NCBI GenBank assembly: GCA_003170035.1
Contig: PMZX01000150.1
Span: forward strand, 465 to 8,453
Length of the DNA: 7,989 bases
Direction of reading: 5' to 3'
Source of the DNA: Myxococcales bacterium
Lineage (GTDB): Bacteria; Myxococcota_A; Polyangia; Fen-1088
Position 1 is the stretch's first letter. Each line of letters begins with the position of its first letter. The notes beneath the pieces are model-generated. The model ran no database searches and was not told where the DNA came from. It saw only the letters and a program-made list of their open reading frames with translations. This document shows, piece after piece, positions 1 through 5,642 of the stretch. Position numbers and translations under genes: made by a program.

Positions 1-68
1 CCGTCCAGGTTCAACACCACGCGGATCTGGGTTTCCTTCGTGTTTCGTTCGACAGTGGCCTGGCGCAT
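1..68 (-). CDS. hisB: Imidazoleglycerol-phosphate dehydratase, N-terminal fragment cut by the window edge
   Basis: The reverse strand from position 68 reads ATG and then 22 codons, giving MRQATVERNTKETQIRVVLN followed by LDG. This is the conserved start of HisB (R-x-A-x-V-x-R-x-TKET-x-I-x-V-x-LNLDG), which dehydrates imidazole glycerol phosphate in histidine biosynthesis. Only about a tenth of the protein is present; the Mn-binding histidine motifs lie outside the window. A GAGG sequence sits three bases upstream of the ATG, and an in-frame stop lies a few codons further up, so the start is well fixed; a TTG three codons upstream is the only rival. The CAP-domain lipoprotein gene ends 84 bases upstream on the same strand. 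The identification rests on the motif alone because the fragment is so short. Confidence 0.85.
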   Translation of the reverse strand, partial: MRQATVERNTKETQIRVVLNLD

Positions 69-152
69 GTGCCTCAACTATGGGGGTCGCAGGTTGTCCC
101 GTCAAACTCGTGCATGTTCGAGGAGCACCGAGCCAGCGGGGAAACGACCCGG

Positions 153-1298
153 CTAACGCGCACCAGTGGTGAAGGTCCAGTCGAAGCTCAGTGCCGTACT
201 GCCCTGGGTGGCGTCGATGCGCACGCGGTACTTGGTGTTGGCCGCAAAAGGGCTGTCCGCGTACATGACGTAGGCGACGCCGTCTTGCAGCCAGGTGTGG
301 GGCAAGGGCGCGTCCGTGCCGTCCACGTCGATGCGGTGGTTGCTGACCGTGGCATTCCTGAGATAGAGGTGGATGGGTGAACTGCTGGGCCACTTCCCGG
401 TGGCGGGGGTGGGCGGCGTCGGACCTTCGCTGCTACCGTTGAACGAGGTGGGGACGTTGGTCTGGCCGGCATAGGGATAGAATCCGGTGATGGTTGCAGC
501 CGTCGTCGGGCCGGTCGACATGTCCATGGTGTCGCAGCCGGTGGCTCGGCCATAGCCGTCGAGCAGGGTCCACGGGCTGAGCATGGGGGTTCGGTGGTAC
601 ACGGTGTTGATCAACTGGTTCATCGAGCGGGTCGGATCACCGGCGAACGACATGCACTCGGAAAAGGCTCGGCCGGTGAAGCCAGCGGCCTGCATCCGGG
701 TCATGGGGCTGGCTCCGGTGTATCCCGTGCAGGTCGACACCTCGGAATGGGGATCGGCAATGCATGTGCTGTTACTGGCGTTGGCCGCATAGTAGTTGCA
801 GTGGTTGAGCGACGACTGGCACAGGGAAAGGTCGATCTGCGCGCAAGGGATGCCCATGGCCAGGCGAATGTTGTTGAGGATGGCGATGGCCGTGACCGCG
901 TCAGCAGGAGCGGTCGCTGGGTAGGCAGGACAGGTGCCTGCGCCCGCATCGGCGGTGGCAGCGTCGGGACTGCCGGTGCTGCCCGCCGCGCCTCCATCTC
1001 TGGTCCCGCCGGCGCCGCCGGTTCCCGTGCTGGTTCCGGTCGCGGTGGTGCCGCCGGTGCTGGCCGGGCTGCTCGAACCACCTGCGCCGCCCACTGTGCT
1101 GCCCCCTGCGCCCCCTGGGCCACTGTCGCCGCTCGAGCCAGCGGCTGACGTATCGTTGCCTCCGCTCCCACCACTGGCTGCGTCAACCAGGGCTGGCGCC
1201 TGAGAACTCGCCTCGCAGCCGACGATGAACAAGCAAGCTGCGAAGCTGCCGGCCAAGAATCCAGCACGCAAGGCACCTGTTCGACCGAATTCGCGCAT
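153..1298 (-). CDS. CAP-domain (SCP/PR-1-like) lipoprotein with Gly/Ser-rich linker and C-terminal Ig-like domain
   Basis: A 381-residue secreted protein. Residues 1-28 form a signal peptide ending in a lipobox, IVGC, so Cys28 is the likely lipidated residue. Residues 38-122 are a low-complexity Gly/Ser/Thr/Ala linker of the kind common in myxobacterial surface lipoproteins. Residues about 135-255 resemble a CAP domain: NNIR near the start, a PHSE segment (His184), the MTRMQAAGF block, Glu215 where CAP proteins have their GEN motif, YHRTPMLSP (His235), and a final GYGRA. Residues about 270-381 look like an Ig-like domain: FYPYAGQTNVP opens it, NTKYRV falls inside, and it ends in WTFTTG. The frame stays open far upstream, but I start at 1298 because the signal peptide begins there and AGGGAGA precedes that ATG. 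Bacterial CAP proteins have varied and often unknown roles, so no specific function is claimed. Many cysteines in the CAP part suggest disulfides. Confidence 0.8.
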   Translation of the reverse strand: MREFGRTGALRAGFLAGSFAACLFIVGCEASSQAPALVDAASGGSGGNDTSAAGSSGDSGPGGAGGSTVGGAGGSSSPASTGGTTATGTSTGTGGAGGTRDGGAAGSTGSPDAATADAGAGTCPAYPATAPADAVTAIAILNNIRLAMGIPCAQIDLSLCQSSLNHCNYYAANASNSTCIADPHSEVSTCTGYTGASPMTRMQAAGFTGRAFSECMSFAGDPTRSMNQLINTVYHRTPMLSPWTLLDGYGRATGCDTMDMSTGPTTAATITGFYPYAGQTNVPTSFNGSSEGPTPPTPATGKWPSSSPIHLYLRNATVSNHRIDVDGTDAPLPHTWLQDGVAYVMYADSPFAANTKYRVRIDATQGSTALSFDWTFTTGAR

Positions 1299-1508
1299 GA
1301 GGTCTCCCTGGAAAAGTCGCAAGCACGACGCAAAAGCCCACCTCATTAGTGGGAGCGAGGCGCGCCCGCTGTCAAGGACACAGCAGCGCAACCTGATGCG
1401 GCATCGTGCGCAGCCCGGCGGCTGCAACCAAACGGGCCAGACAAGAGGCCGCTCCTGTTCACCATCTGATGTGGTAGCCGCGGCACGGCAGATGTAATCT
1501 TTAGCAAC
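1299..1508. other. Divergent intergenic region between two lipoprotein genes
   Basis: This 210-base spacer must hold the promoters for both flanking genes, which point away from each other. It contains the tentative minus-strand promoter described separately and a short palindrome, CCCAC-N7-GTGGG (1337-1353), in the predicted leader or start region of the CAP gene. I see no open frame with coding character, no tRNA, and no clear plus-strand promoter or strong ribosome binding site before 1509. Confidence 0.5.
1345..1375 (-). promoter_or_regulatory. Possible sigma-70-like promoter for the CAP lipoprotein gene
   Basis: On the minus strand a perfect TTGACA (1375-1370) is followed, after a long 19-base spacer, by ACTAAT (1350-1345), which matches four of six bases of the -10 consensus. 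It would start transcription about 40 bases before the ATG at 1298. The spacer is longer than ideal and a TTGACA can occur by chance, so this is tentative. Confidence 0.25.
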
Positions 1509-2384
1509 ATGAGCCGGGTTTCGACAGCCGCGCCCCCGACAGACGGCGGGCCAGCCGGCAGGAAGCCAGCAGGCGTGGGGAGAATCCCACTCGGGCTGCT
1601 GCTGTCGCTGGCTGCAGCCACGCTCGGCTGCCGTGTCTACTCTGCTGGCCTTGCCACCGACGGCAGGGCGGGCGACAGCGCTCGCAGGGATGTTTCGGAT
1701 TCGGACGCCGGGAGCGAACGCCCAGCCAGCGATACGTTGGGCGCGCCGGCAATCGATCCAAATGCGTACCAGGCCGAAGTCGGAATCCCCGTGGACCTGA
1801 CGCCTGTGATCGGCGACCCTCTGACCATCGGATGTTCGGACGGGACGCGCGAGGGCTTTCGTGACTTCACGCGCTGGCCGAAGATCGCGGGATGCGCAGG
1901 CGCTTGGCGGTTGCCCGGGTTGATCGTCGCATCCACGCGCGTGCCCCAATGCATGCACGTGGCCGGGAACGACAGCCGCAACCCAGAGGGACTTGGCTGC
2001 TCCGCCGCCGACCTGTGTGCCCCGACCTGGCACGCCTGCCTTGGCGGTCCGGACGTGGCGAGCCATTCGCCTACTGGCGGCTGCGAAAGCATTGTCCTGC
2101 CGGGCGAGGAAGCCCTCTTCGTGGTCATGGCGGGCGCCTCGCCCGAGGGCGTGTGCTACCCCGATCCGGCGGCGACAAACGATCTCCACGGCTGTGGGTC
2201 CATGCACATCGGACAGCCGGAGTCGGGTGGGTGTCCTCCTCTCAATCGGCGCCTGGGTTTCTCCGACTGCGCCGCGACCGCAGGCGTGTGGGAGTGCGGG
2301 ACAGCGGCCGACAGCCTGAGCGAAGCCACGGTGGTCACCAAGCCCGACCCGTCCCTGGGCGGCGTGCTTTGCTGCAAGGACTGA
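1509..2384 (+). CDS. Cys-rich predicted secreted lipoprotein, myxobacterial type, function unknown
   Basis: A 291-residue protein with a hydrophobic stretch (residues about 26-39) ending in TLGC, a weak lipobox with Cys41. The mature part has 14 further cysteines, an even number suited to disulfide bonding outside the cytoplasm. Its segments, in order, are GTREGFRDFTRWPKIAGCAG (residues about 112-131), then GCSAADLCAPTWHAC, SPTGGC, LHGCG, VVTKP and the C-terminal GGVLCCKD. From memory this pattern recurs in myxobacterial hypothetical proteins, but I cannot name a characterised relative or function. The start is uncertain. ATG 1509 has no clear ribosome binding site and gives an unusually long polar leader. 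An in-frame GTG at 1575 follows CAGGAAG by nine bases and leaves a compact 19-residue signal peptide (269 residues in all). It diverges from the CAP lipoprotein gene; comM follows after about 160 bases. Confidence 0.75.
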   Translation: MSRVSTAAPPTDGGPAGRKPAGVGRIPLGLLLSLAAATLGCRVYSAGLATDGRAGDSARRDVSDSDAGSERPASDTLGAPAIDPNAYQAEVGIPVDLTPVIGDPLTIGCSDGTREGFRDFTRWPKIAGCAGAWRLPGLIVASTRVPQCMHVAGNDSRNPEGLGCSAADLCAPTWHACLGGPDVASHSPTGGCESIVLPGEEALFVVMAGASPEGVCYPDPAATNDLHGCGSMHIGQPESGGCPPLNRRLGFSDCAATAGVWECGTAADSLSEATVVTKPDPSLGGVLCCKD

Positions 2385-2431
2385 GGATGCCGTGACCCTC
2401 TCTGCCGGACATTGACCGGCGGGCAGGACAG

Positions 2432-2454
2432 CCGGGCGGCCGAAATTCGCCCGG
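2432..2454 (+). other. Perfect 7-bp stem-loop in the spacer before comM
   Basis: CCGGGCG (2432-2438) and CGCCCGG (2448-2454) are exact reverse complements around a nine-base loop. The hairpin lies 48 bases after the stop of the Cys-rich lipoprotein gene and about 90 bases before comM. No T-run follows, so it is not a classical intrinsic terminator. A weaker 5-bp stem (2404-2408 with 2416-2420) lies just before it. It may be a transcript-end structure or chance in GC-rich DNA. Confidence 0.3.
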
Positions 2455-2544
2455 TCGCCCATTCGATCCCCGGGTGGCCAGAGCGCAAGTGCCTGGAAAG
2501 CCTGCACCGCCAAGGTGGCACCATTTTCGCTTTGGGCAAGCAGC

Positions 2545-4050
2545 GTGCTGGCTCGCGTACTTTCCGCAACGGTGATCGGCATTGAAGCCGCGGCCATCAA
2601 TGTCGAGGTGGACGTGTCGCAAGGCCTGCCCGGCTGCAACATCGTGGGCTTGCCTGACGCGGGCGTGAAAGAAGGCAGCGTGCGCATCCGCGGCGCATTG
2701 GAAAACAGCGGGTTCAAGTTTCCTTTGCGCAGGATTACGGTCAACCTGGCGCCCGCGGATCTGCGCAAGGACGGGGCAGCCTTTGATGTGCCCATCGCCA
2801 TGGGAATTCTTTCGGGCGCGGGATTCCTGCCCCCGGAGAGCTTCGACAATGCCCTGTTTGTCGGCGAGCTGGCGCTGGACGGCAGCGTTCGACCGGTCAA
2901 GGGTGTGCTGCCCATGGCGGCCTACGCGCGCGCCCGGGCCGTGCGCCGGATGTTCGTGCCCCGGGACAATGCGGCCGAGGCTGCTGTGGTGGGCGGGTGC
3001 GATGTCGTCCCGGTCGGCCATCTGAGCGATCTGCTGGACGTCTTGCAGGGGCAGCGGGCGGCGAGCATCACGGCGCCGCCGGCCCGGTTCGCACCGGTGG
3101 CCACGGCTGACCTCGCCGAGGTGCGCGGGCAGGAAGTCGCCCGTCGCGCGCTGGAGATCGCGGCAGCCGGCGGGCACAACCTGCTCTTCATCGGGCCGCC
3201 GGGGTCGGGAAAAACGATGCTCGCGCGGCGCTTGCCAGGAATCCTGCCCACGTTGTCGTTCGACGAGTCGCTCGAAACCACGATGATCTACTCGGTGGCG
3301 GGAATGCTGGCCGGCCGATCGCTGATAGGCGAGCGACCCTTTCGTGCGCCCCACCACACAGTCAGCGTGGCCGGTTTGGTGGGCGGCGGGCCCATGGTGC
3401 GGCCAGGGGAGATCTCGCTGGCGCACAACGGGGTGCTGTTTCTCGACGAGCTGCTGGAATTCGGCCGGCACGCCCTGGAGGCCCTGCGCCAACCGCTGGA
3501 GGAGCGCGAGATCGCCGTGGTGCGCGCCCGCCGCACGGTCACCTTTCCCGCTGATTTCATGCTGGTTTCGGCGCTGAATCCCTGTCCCTGCGGTCACTAC
3601 GGGAATCCGCTGCGCACCTGCACCTGTTCGCAACTGGCCATCGGCAGCTACCGGGCGAAGCTGTCCGGGCCGCTGCTGGACCGCATCGACATGCACGTCG
3701 AGGTGCCAGCCATCTCGTATCGCGAACTCGCTGGCAGCGAGGCGGGCGAGACGAGCGAGACAGTGCGAGCCAGAGTCGAAACCACGCGCTCCACACAGCT
3801 CAAACGAGCCGGACGTTGCAACGCGCGGCTGGAATCGCGTGAATTGCGAGCCGCGGCCGCGCTCGACAGCGACGGCCATCGCATCATGGAACGGGCGGTG
3901 GAACGATTGGCGCTCTCGGCGCGGTCGATTGAGCGGGTGAGAAAACTCGCGAGAACGATCGCGGATCTGGATGGGGCGCCCAACGTGCGCGGTCCTCACA
4001 TCGCCGAAGCGCTGCAATACCGGTTCTTGGATAGAGAGGTGACGTCATGA
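2545..4050 (+). CDS. comM: ComM/YifB family Mg-chelatase-like AAA+ ATPase
   Basis: A 501-residue protein close to the usual ComM/YifB length of about 500. In characterised naturally transformable bacteria, ComM is a hexameric helicase that drives branch migration as incoming DNA is recombined. The N-terminal ChlI/Lon-like domain covers about residues 1-165 and carries LPGCNIVGLPDAGVKE and the INLAPADL-like VNLAPADLRKDG block. The AAA+ domain follows at about 180-395: Walker A GPPGSGKT (217-224), RPFRAPHHT, GEISLAHNGVLFLDEL with Walker B (296-303), and the family's cysteine cluster NPCPCG...CTC (Cys347, 349, 359, 361). LSGPLLDRIDMHVEVP is also present. The C-terminal domain has ARTIADLDG and ends ALQYRFLDREVTS. 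I prefer GTG 2545, which yields the typical MLARVLSATVIGIEA start; a GTG at 2515 would add ten atypical residues, and neither has a strong ribosome binding site. The stop overlaps the next start by four bases (ATGA), suggesting translational coupling. Confidence 0.96.
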   Translation: MLARVLSATVIGIEAAAINVEVDVSQGLPGCNIVGLPDAGVKEGSVRIRGALENSGFKFPLRRITVNLAPADLRKDGAAFDVPIAMGILSGAGFLPPESFDNALFVGELALDGSVRPVKGVLPMAAYARARAVRRMFVPRDNAAEAAVVGGCDVVPVGHLSDLLDVLQGQRAASITAPPARFAPVATADLAEVRGQEVARRALEIAAAGGHNLLFIGPPGSGKTMLARRLPGILPTLSFDESLETTMIYSVAGMLAGRSLIGERPFRAPHHTVSVAGLVGGGPMVRPGEISLAHNGVLFLDELLEFGRHALEALRQPLEEREIAVVRARRTVTFPADFMLVSALNPCPCGHYGNPLRTCTCSQLAIGSYRAKLSGPLLDRIDMHVEVPAISYRELAGSEAGETSETVRARVETTRSTQLKRAGRCNARLESRELRAAAALDSDGHRIMERAVERLALSARSIERVRKLARTIADLDGAPNVRGPHIAEALQYRFLDREVTS

Positions 4051-4523
4051 TGGAAGAATGCTGTTTCACCACAGAGGACACAGAGGACACAGAGGGCGGC
4101 GAGGAGGGGTTGAATGGGATCTCGGGGTCGATCATCGGCGCTGCGATCGAGGTTCACAAGTGGCTTGGACCGGGGCTGCTGGAAGGGGCATACGAGGCGT
4201 GCCTCGAGTACGAACTGAGCGCGCGGGGGCACTCGATCGCGAGGCGAAAGCCTCTGCCCATCGTCTACAAGGGCGTACCCATCGATTGCGCGTATCGCAT
4301 GGACCTCGTGGTGGATGAGCAGGTGATCGTGGAGGTGAAGGCCGTCGAACATCTGTTCCCGATTCACCAAGCCCAAATCCTCACGTACCTGCGGCTCTCC
4401 GGACTTCCCCTCGGACTGCTCATCAACTTCAACGGCGCGACCCTGAGGCAGGGCGTGCGCCGCTTCCGACCCTTTCAATCCCTCTCTACGTCCTCTGTGC
4501 TCTCTGTGGTGAAAAACAGCTAA
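4047..4523 (+). CDS. GxxExxY-family protein with PD-(D/E)XK nuclease-like fold
   Basis: A 158-residue protein. Its core, residues about 22-138, begins with SGSIIGAAIEVHKWLGPG and carries the family signature G43-LL-E46-GA-Y49. PD-(D/E)XK-type residues follow: Asp86 in YRMDLVV, Glu96-Val-Lys98 in VIVEVKAV, and Gln110 in HQAQILTYLRL. GLLINFNG closes the core. The fold suggests a metal-dependent nuclease, but no cellular role is established to my knowledge. The two ends are odd: residues 5-16 (CCFTTEDTEDTE) and about 147-158 (ending SSVLSVVKNS) are translations of the two arms of an inverted repeat, not family sequence. The ATG overlaps the comM stop (ATGA). An in-frame TTG at 4110, close behind GAGGAGG, could instead give a protein lacking the repeat-coded N-terminus. 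The stop lies 18 bases before recA. The patchy spread of this family and the repeats suggest acquisition as a unit. Confidence 0.92.
   Translation: MMEECCFTTEDTEDTEGGEEGLNGISGSIIGAAIEVHKWLGPGLLEGAYEACLEYELSARGHSIARRKPLPIVYKGVPIDCAYRMDLVVDEQVIVEVKAVEHLFPIHQAQILTYLRLSGLPLGLLINFNGATLRQGVRRFRPFQSLSTSSVLSVVKNS
4060..4094 (+). repeat. Left arm of inverted repeat flanking the GxxExxY gene
   Basis: The arm reads GCTG, then TTTCACCACAGAG, then CACAGAG-type repeats. It contains tandem nine-base units: ACAGAGGAC at 4071-4079 and 4080-4088, and a variant ACAGAGGGC at 4089-4097. The reverse complement of 4484-4520 matches it: 27 of 31 core positions are identical, and both arms begin with GCTG, with the right arm two T longer. 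The nine-base period keeps the frame open and encodes TEDTEDTE. CACAGAG-rich repeats of this kind are, from memory, dispersed in many bacterial genomes. Confidence 0.9.
4484..4520 (-). repeat. Right arm of inverted repeat flanking the GxxExxY gene
   Basis: Read on the minus strand from 4520, this is GCTG, five T, CACCACAGAG, AGCACAGAGGAC, GTAGAG. It mirrors the left arm with four core mismatches and two extra T. On the plus strand it codes for the last dozen residues of the GxxExxY protein, and it ends one base before that gene's stop codon and eight bases before the recA ribosome binding site (4528). No obvious target-site duplication is visible outside the two arms. Confidence 0.9.
4504..4519. 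promoter_or_regulatory. SOS-box-like palindrome CTGT-N8-ACAG before recA
   Basis: CTGT (4504-4507), eight bases, then ACAG (4516-4519) fits the core of the LexA operator used in gammaproteobacteria, and recA is a classic LexA target. It lies 22 bases before the recA ATG. Two cautions apply. It is wholly contained in the repeat arm, so it may be coincidental; the left arm has the same half-sites spaced by six. Myxobacterial LexA is also reported to use a different motif. No -35/-10 pair is evident around it. Confidence 0.3.
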
Positions 4524-4527
4524 CCCC

Positions 4528-4534
4528 AAAGGAG
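4528..4534 (+). promoter_or_regulatory. Ribosome binding site of recA
   Basis: AAAGGAG is followed by seven bases and then the recA ATG at 4542. This is the strongest Shine-Dalgarno match in the window and fixes the recA start. It begins four bases after the stop codon of the GxxExxY gene. Confidence 0.85.
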
Positions 4535-4541
4535 ATGACCC

Positions 4542-5612
4542 ATGGCTACCATCAAGGAACAACTGAAAGAGAAATTCAAAGCCCTGTCTTCCGCTCTTTC
4601 TGCGATAGAGAAGCAATTCGGAAAAGGGGCCATCATGTCGTTGGGCGGGGGTGAGACGCCCGACATCCCGGTGATTCCCACTGGCTCGGTCGGGCTCGAC
4701 CTCGCGCTGGGGGTGGGCGGGCTGCCGCGCGGCCGCGTGATGGAGATTTTCGGCCCCGAGTCCTCAGGCAAGACCACGCTGACCTTGCATGCCATCGCGC
4801 AGGCGCAGAAGGCCGGCGGGATCTGCGCCTTCATTGACGCCGAGCACGCGCTTGATGTGACCTATGCGCGCAAGCTGGGCGTGCGCATCGAGGACCTGCT
4901 GGTGTCCCAGCCCGACAATGGTGAGCAGGCGCTGGAAATTGCCGACAAACTGGTGGGCACCGGCGCTATCGACATGATCGTCATCGATTCAGTCGCGGCC
5001 CTAGTGCCCAAGGCCGAGCTTGAAGGCGAGATGGGCGACGCGCACATGGGTCTGCAGGCCCGCCTGATGAGCCAGGCCCTGCGCAAGCTGACCGCGGCCA
5101 CAGCCCGCAACGCGACCTGCGTGGTCTTCATCAACCAGCTTCGCCAGAAGATTGGCGTGGTCTACGGCAATCCCGAAACCACCACTGGCGGCAACGCGCT
5201 CAAGTTCTACGCCAGCGTGCGACTCGATATCCGCAAGATCGGCGTGGTGAAGAACGGCGAGCAGGTGGTGGGTAACAAGACGCGCGTGAAGGTGGTCAAG
5301 AACAAGGTCGCGCCGCCCTTCCGCGAGTGCGAGTTCGAGATCCTGTACGGCACAGGCATCTGCTCGGTCGGCGAAATCGTCGACCTGGCGAGCGAGGCCG
5401 GCCTGCTGGAGAAGTCGGGTGCCTATTATTCGTGGCAGGGCGAGCGCATTGCCCAGGGCCGCGACAAGGCCTGCCAGTACATGGCCGAACGCCCGGCGCT
5501 GGTCGATGAGCTACGAGCAAAGCTGGTCGAGCAACGCAAGGCCGAGAACGCCCGACTGGGCGCCGCGCCTGCGAGTGCGCCGGCCGCTGGCGCCGACACG
5601 GCAGCGGCGTAG
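4542..5612 (+). CDS. recA: Recombinase RecA
   Basis: A 356-residue RecA, the ATP-dependent strand-exchange protein of homologous recombination and the co-protease that triggers LexA cleavage in the SOS response. Conserved parts in order: helix [12 protein letters not shown] in the polymerisation region, Walker A GPESSGKT (71-78), [21 protein letters not shown], Walker [16 protein letters not shown] (Asp149), the L1 segment [32 protein letters not shown], the L2 segment [20 protein letters not shown], then [14 protein letters not shown] and ILYGTGI. Numbering runs five ahead of E. coli RecA. The C-terminal tail ([15 protein letters not shown]) is Ala/Pro-rich and nearly lacks the acidic residues of the E. 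coli tail. It probably shares a transcript with comM and the GxxExxY gene, unless a promoter lies inside the latter. It converges on the glycosyltransferase gene across 30 bases. Confidence 0.99.
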   Translation: MATIKEQLKEKFKALSSALSAIEKQFGKGAIMSLGGGETPDIPVIPTGSVGLDLALGVGGLPRGRVMEIFGPESSGKTTLTLHAIAQAQKAGGICAFIDAEHALDVTYARKLGVRIEDLLVSQPDNGEQALEIADKLVGTGAIDMIVIDSVAALVPKAELEGEMGDAHMGLQARLMSQALRKLTAATARNATCVVFINQLRQKIGVVYGNPETTTGGNALKFYASVRLDIRKIGVVKNGEQVVGNKTRVKVVKNKVAPPFRECEFEILYGTGICSVGEIVDLASEAGLLEKSGAYYSWQGERIAQGRDKACQYMAERPALVDELRAKLVEQRKAENARLGAAPASAPAAGADTAAA

Positions 5613-5642
5613 TGAAGGCCGTTTCGGGAAGCGGGCCAGCGC

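Larger units (their letters stand above)
4060..4520 (+). mobile_element. Putative repeat-bounded cassette carrying the GxxExxY gene
   Basis: The inverted-repeat arms enclose 389 bases containing nearly all of the GxxExxY gene and nothing else, in a spot between two well-conserved housekeeping genes. The layout recalls small elements whose single gene is bracketed by its own repeats, such as REP-associated RAYT genes. There is no transposase here and no visible target-site duplication, so mobility is inferred only from the arrangement. The flanking comM end and recA ribosome binding site look intact. Confidence 0.4.

Noticed and set aside
69..152. Imperfect hairpin (AGCC-AGC-GGG with CCCGGCT) between the CAP gene and hisB
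   Set aside because: The stem is interrupted and has no T-run, so it is not a supportable terminator.
1299..2915. Minus-strand frame stays open far upstream of the CAP lipoprotein, making one reading frame of over 900 codons
   Set aside because: The upstream part is antisense to the Cys-rich lipoprotein gene and to comM, has no family resemblance, and the signal peptide with its ribosome binding site begins at 1298. Long open antisense frames are expected in GC-rich DNA.
2335..4017. 560-codon minus-strand frame opposite comM
   Set aside because: It mirrors the codon bias of comM, is rich in Arg, His and Gln, and shows no domain; comM on the other strand is certain.
4060..4097. CRISPR-like reading of the repeated ACAGAGGAC units
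   Set aside because: The units are nine bases in direct tandem with no spacers, and there are no cas genes.
3996..4616. 206-codon minus-strand frame opposite the GxxExxY gene, with repeat-coded CVLCVLCG
   Set aside because: It is the antisense of the GxxExxY gene and its repeats. The plus-strand frame has the family motifs.
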